From contig NZ_JAHRXF010000025.1 of the NCBI RefSeq assembly GCF_019104725.1, positions 21,583 to 85,582 on the forward strand: DNA of 64,000 nt, read 5' to 3'. Source of the DNA: Streptomyces corallincola (GTDB taxonomy: Bacteria; Actinomycetota; Actinomycetes; Streptomycetales; Streptomycetaceae). The notes under the pieces are model-generated. The model was given only the letters and a program-made list of their open reading frames with translations, had not been told where the DNA came from and made no database searches. Below, piece by piece: positions 61,646 to 64,000 of this stretch (the first letter of the stretch is position 1; each line of letters begins with the position of its first letter). The translations under genes and the position numbers were made by a program.

Positions 61646-62614
61646 TCACGCGGGAGGCGCGAACCCCCCGGCAGACCGCTTCACCGGGACATCGGACGGG
61701 GGCACGGGGGTGGACGAAGGAGCTGGAGAGTCCGACGGGACGGCAGGGGCGGAAGCCACCGGAGAGGCCGGAGAGGGCAGAGGGTGCGGAGAGGGCGCAG
61801 CGAAGGCCGAGGTCCCCGGAGCCTGGGGAGAGGCCACCCCTTGCCCGTACGCCCCCTTCCCGTACGCCCGCTGCCCGTAGGCATGTTGCTCGCGTGTCTG
61901 CCGCTCCTGCACCACCGCCGCCAGGAAGGCCGCCGGATGCTCCCCCTGCGGCACCAGCGCCCCGGTCAGCGCCGAGATCTCGGCCGCGTACCGCTGCGCC
62001 ATACCCCAGCCGACCTGCTGATCGAGCTGGTGCATACGCGTCAGGTACTGCCGGACGCCCAGCCACGTCCCGTCCGGCACCGCCGACAGATCCACCTCCG
62101 CGTACCGCCCGGCGAGCCACGGCGGAGGAGGCGGTACGGCACCGGCCCACCCGACCGGGACCCGCTCCCGCACCACCAGCGTCCCCGCGAACACGTCACC
62201 CAGCCGCCGTCCCCGCTCCGACACCAGCGAGGCGATGGTCGCCACCACCCCGAACGTCATCAGCAGCTCGACGACCCCCAGCGCACCCCGCACCAGCGCG
62301 TGCCGGAACCGGATCGGCCCCCCGTCGTCCCGCACCACCCGCAGCCCGCACGCCAGCTTCCCCAGCGAACGCCCGTGGCTCAGCGTCTCCACCGCGATCG
62401 GCACACCGACCAGCACGAGCAGGAACGACGCGATGGCCAGCGCCGTCTGAGCGGCCTCGTCCAGCGACGAGGTGGCCGCCGCCAGCCCGATGATCACCCC
62501 CACGTACAGCACCATGTAGACGATCAGATCGAGCGTCGTCGCCAACGCCCTGCTCGGCAGCTTGGCCGGGCGCACTTCGAGCGCCACCGCCTCACCGGTC
62601 ACCAGCTCACTCAC
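61646..62614 (-). CDS. RDD-family membrane protein with Pro/Ala/Ser tail (322 aa)
   Basis: RDD domain: PAKLPSRALATTLDLIVYM (the RDD Arg-Asp pattern as R-ALATTLD), TM YMVLYVGVIIGLAAATSSL, TM AIASFLLVLVGVPIAVETL, GRSLGKLACGLRVVRDDGGP, TM VVELLMTFGVVATIASLVS and GRRLGDVFAGTLVV. The cytoplasmic C-terminal half has a Tyr/Gly-repeat (QRAYGKGAYGQGVA) and a Pro/Ser-rich tail. RDD proteins are suspected transporters. GTG 62614 with AAGGACGG upstream. Divergent from the SpoIIM-like gene, and their pairing is conserved in actinobacteria. Confidence 0.9.
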   Translation of the reverse strand: MSELVTGEAVALEVRPAKLPSRALATTLDLIVYMVLYVGVIIGLAAATSSLDEAAQTALAIASFLLVLVGVPIAVETLSHGRSLGKLACGLRVVRDDGGPIRFRHALVRGALGVVELLMTFGVVATIASLVSERGRRLGDVFAGTLVVRERVPVGWAGAVPPPPPWLAGRYAEVDLSAVPDGTWLGVRQYLTRMHQLDQQVGWGMAQRYAAEISALTGALVPQGEHPAAFLAAVVQERQTREQHAYGQRAYGKGAYGQGVASPQAPGTSAFAAPSPHPLPSPASPVASAPAVPSDSPAPSSTPVPPSDVPVKRSAGGFAPPA

Positions 62615-62755
62615 GCCGCCCGTCCTTCCCCTGGTCCACCCCTATACGGCAAGTCTGCCAAGCTGAGCACACACCGCGTCGCGGTACGACAAGCTGACAG
62701 CGGACCGCGCATCTCCCACGCGTGTCGGACAAGCACCGAGGAGCAGGCAGACCCG

Positions 62756-63763
62756 ATGGACCTGGACGTCTTCGTCGCCGCACACCGAGCCGAGTGGGAC
62801 CGCCTCGACACCCTGGTCAGCCGCCGACGCCGACTGAACGGCACCGAGGCCGACGAACTCGTCACCCTCTACCAGCGCACCGCCACCCACCTCTCGCTGA
62901 TCCAGTCCAGCGCCCCGGACCCGCAACTGACCGGTCGGCTCAGCCAGTTGGTCGCCCGCGCGCGCAGCTCGGTGACCGGCACCCGCCGCACCTCCTGGCG
63001 CGACGCCGCCCGCTTCCTCGGCGCGGGCTTCCCCGCCGCCGTCTACCGCTCACGCCACTGGTGGGTCCCCACCGCGCTAGTCTCCACCGCCCTCGCGGCC
63101 CTCATCGGCTGGTGGATCGCCGTCCACCCCGAAGTACGGGCGACCATCGCGGCCCCCGACCAACTCCGGCAACTGACCCGCCCCGGCGGCGAGTACGAGA
63201 CGTACTACTCCAGCCACCCGGCGGCCTCCTTCGCCGCCCAGGTGTGGACGAACAACGCTCAGGCCGCCGCGCTGTGCCTGGTCCTCGGCGTCTTCCTCGG
63301 CCTGCCCGTCCTCTGGATCCTCTTCCAGAACGTCCTCAACCTGGCGGTCGGCATCGGTCTGATGACCTCCGCCGGACGCCTGGACACCTTCCTCGGCCTG
63401 ATCCTCCCGCACGGCCTCCTCGAACTCACCGCGGTCTTCATCGCCGCGGGTACGGGGCTGCGCCTCGGCTGGACCCTGATCGACCCCGGCCCGCGCACCC
63501 GCCGCACCGCAATGGCCGAAGAGGGCAGAGCTGCGGTCGGCATGGCCATCGGCCTCGCCCTGGTCCTGTTCGTCTCCGGCGCCATCGAAGGCTTCGTCAC
63601 CCCGTCCGGCTTGCCCACCTGGGCCCGCATCGGCATCGGCATCACGGCCGAACTCGCCTTCCTGGCCTACGTCTACGTCATCGGTGGCCGGGCGGAACGG
63701 GCAGGCGAGACGGGCGACCTCTCCGCGGCCGAGCGAAGCGCCAGCGTGCCCACGGCCGCCTGA
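62756..63763 (+). CDS. Stage II sporulation protein M family membrane protein (335 aa)
   Basis: SpoIIM/DUF95-type: cytoplasmic helical N-terminus (MDLDVFVAAHRAEWDRLDTL, ADELVTLYQRTATHLSLIQ), then TM helices WWVPTALVSTALAALIGWWI, QAAALCLVLGVFLGLPVLWI, ILPHGLLELTAVFIAAGTGL, VGMAIGLALVLFVSGAIEGF and IGIGITAELAFLAYVYVIGG. The LPHGLLEL motif is characteristic. Divergent from the RDD gene (141-bp gap containing two CAAGCTGA motifs). In Bacillus SpoIIM helps engulfment; the Streptomyces relatives are of unknown role. ATG 62756 has GAGGAG about 12 bases upstream. Confidence 0.88.
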   Translation: MDLDVFVAAHRAEWDRLDTLVSRRRRLNGTEADELVTLYQRTATHLSLIQSSAPDPQLTGRLSQLVARARSSVTGTRRTSWRDAARFLGAGFPAAVYRSRHWWVPTALVSTALAALIGWWIAVHPEVRATIAAPDQLRQLTRPGGEYETYYSSHPAASFAAQVWTNNAQAAALCLVLGVFLGLPVLWILFQNVLNLAVGIGLMTSAGRLDTFLGLILPHGLLELTAVFIAAGTGLRLGWTLIDPGPRTRRTAMAEEGRAAVGMAIGLALVLFVSGAIEGFVTPSGLPTWARIGIGITAELAFLAYVYVIGGRAERAGETGDLSAAERSASVPTAA

Positions 63764-63816
63764 TGTGCATCGGGCCCCGATGAGCTGCTAGTCTCCTCAT
63801 CGCCCCGCAAAAACCG

Positions 63817-63845
63817 TTGACACGGCCAGAGCGAGGCGGTAGGTT
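63817..63845 (+). promoter_or_regulatory. Near-consensus promoter (rRNA operon P-type)
   Basis: TTGACA (63817-63822), a 17-base spacer, TAGGTT (63840-63845). This perfect -35 is rare for this GC-rich genome and typical of Streptomyces rrn promoters recognised by HrdB. Together with the leader below it points to an rRNA operon beginning at the window edge. Confidence 0.75.
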
Positions 63846-63863
63846 AGAACAGTTGCCCTGAAC

Positions 63864-63892
63864 TCGACAGAGTGGGGCGCAGCGGTTAGAAT
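63864..63892 (+). promoter_or_regulatory. Second tandem promoter (rRNA operon P-type)
   Basis: TCGACA (63864-63869), 17-base spacer, TAGAAT (63887-63892). Lies 47 bases after the first promoter, the spacing expected of tandem rrn promoters. A weaker TAGTCT at 63789-63794 may be a third upstream -10. Confidence 0.65.
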
Positions 63893-64000
63893 CTATCTGC
63901 TTCTCCGAATAAGCCGCGAAAGCGCATCGAGAAAGCACCCCCCCCCGACGTAAACGTCAGAAATGAGCGGCCGGTCAGACCGGCCAAAAACTTCTGATAA
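63893..64000 (+). other. Start of probable rRNA operon leader (truncated by window)
   Basis: AT-richer sequence with a 9-C run (63938-63946), GACG-TAAA-CGTC hairpin (63947-63958) and GGCCGGT-CAG-ACCGGCC hairpin (63969-63985), then AAAAACTTCTGATAA at the edge. From memory the CCAAAAACTTCTGATAAA string occurs in the pre-16S leader of Streptomyces rrn operons. 16S itself is outside. Confidence 0.6.

Overview
The window is a stretch of Streptomyces chromosome. Evidence: very high GC with G/C in almost every third codon position, many GTG and TTG starts, a bona fide whiB gene, F420 biosynthesis genes, several LCP ligases, and actinobacterial families such as DUF3499 and DUF5719. No integrase, transposase, phage or CRISPR locus is visible, and the order (hut - purKE - LCP cluster - whiB - manB/manA - ahcY) matches, from memory, the conserved core of S. 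coelicolor around SCO3020-SCO3075. It is therefore housekeeping and developmental core DNA, and the unusual items are small or embedded in it.

Layout. 1-5.1 kb: end of an RpiR-type regulator, a small membrane protein, a cluster of three roadblock/LC7 proteins plus a PATAN/winged-helix protein, and a type III PLP decarboxylase-like enzyme. 5.3-11 kb: histidine utilisation operon hutU - M20 hydrolase - hutF - hutI, ending in a perfect hairpin. 11.1-13.8 kb: SigB/SigF-type sigma factor, STAS anti-anti-sigma and HATPase anti-sigma. 14-16 kb: two-component system. 16.1-21.1 kb: GtrA protein, purK-purE, an M19 dipeptidase and a neighbouring paralogue with no metal ligands left. 21.1-22.6 kb: two VOC proteins and a divergent CGNR regulator around a perfect palindrome. 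22.7-27.6 kb: UDP-glucose dehydrogenase, acyl-CoA dehydrogenase, DinB-like protein, Cys/Met-rich copper-storage-like protein, methyltransferase.

27.7-41.5 kb is a cell-envelope region: five LCP (LytR-CpsA-Psr) ligases on one strand, a thioesterase, a GT2 glycosyltransferase, a TIGR03089 protein, a secreted PGRP-type amidase and a mannose-1-phosphate guanylyltransferase. 41.6-45.7 kb: DNA glycosylase, fbiB-fbiA (coenzyme F420), cysteine dioxygenase. 46.3 kb: whiB. 46.8-52.1 kb: a 1262-residue glycosyltransferase/membrane protein and its secreted DUF5719 partner. 52.3-58 kb: zincin-like protein, DUF3499, manB, a Trm112-like protein, a SIS-domain protein and manA; with manC these supply GDP-mannose for glycosylation. 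58.1-63.8 kb: cation efflux protein, ahcY, a hypothetical protein, an RDD membrane protein and a SpoIIM-like membrane protein. The last 200 bases carry two near-consensus promoters and what looks like the start of an rRNA operon leader, cut by the window edge.

The genes fall into three themes: nitrogen and one-carbon metabolism (hut, purKE, ahcY), stress and developmental control (sigma module, two-component system, whiB, roadblock cluster), and envelope polymer assembly (LCP ligases, glycosyltransferases, GDP-mannose, UDP-glucuronate, amidase). The best candidates for new biology are the degenerate dipeptidase twin, the four-cysteine signature shared by four LCP proteins, the CGNR/VOC palindrome locus, the M20 enzyme in the hut operon, and a phased GACAC array upstream of manA.
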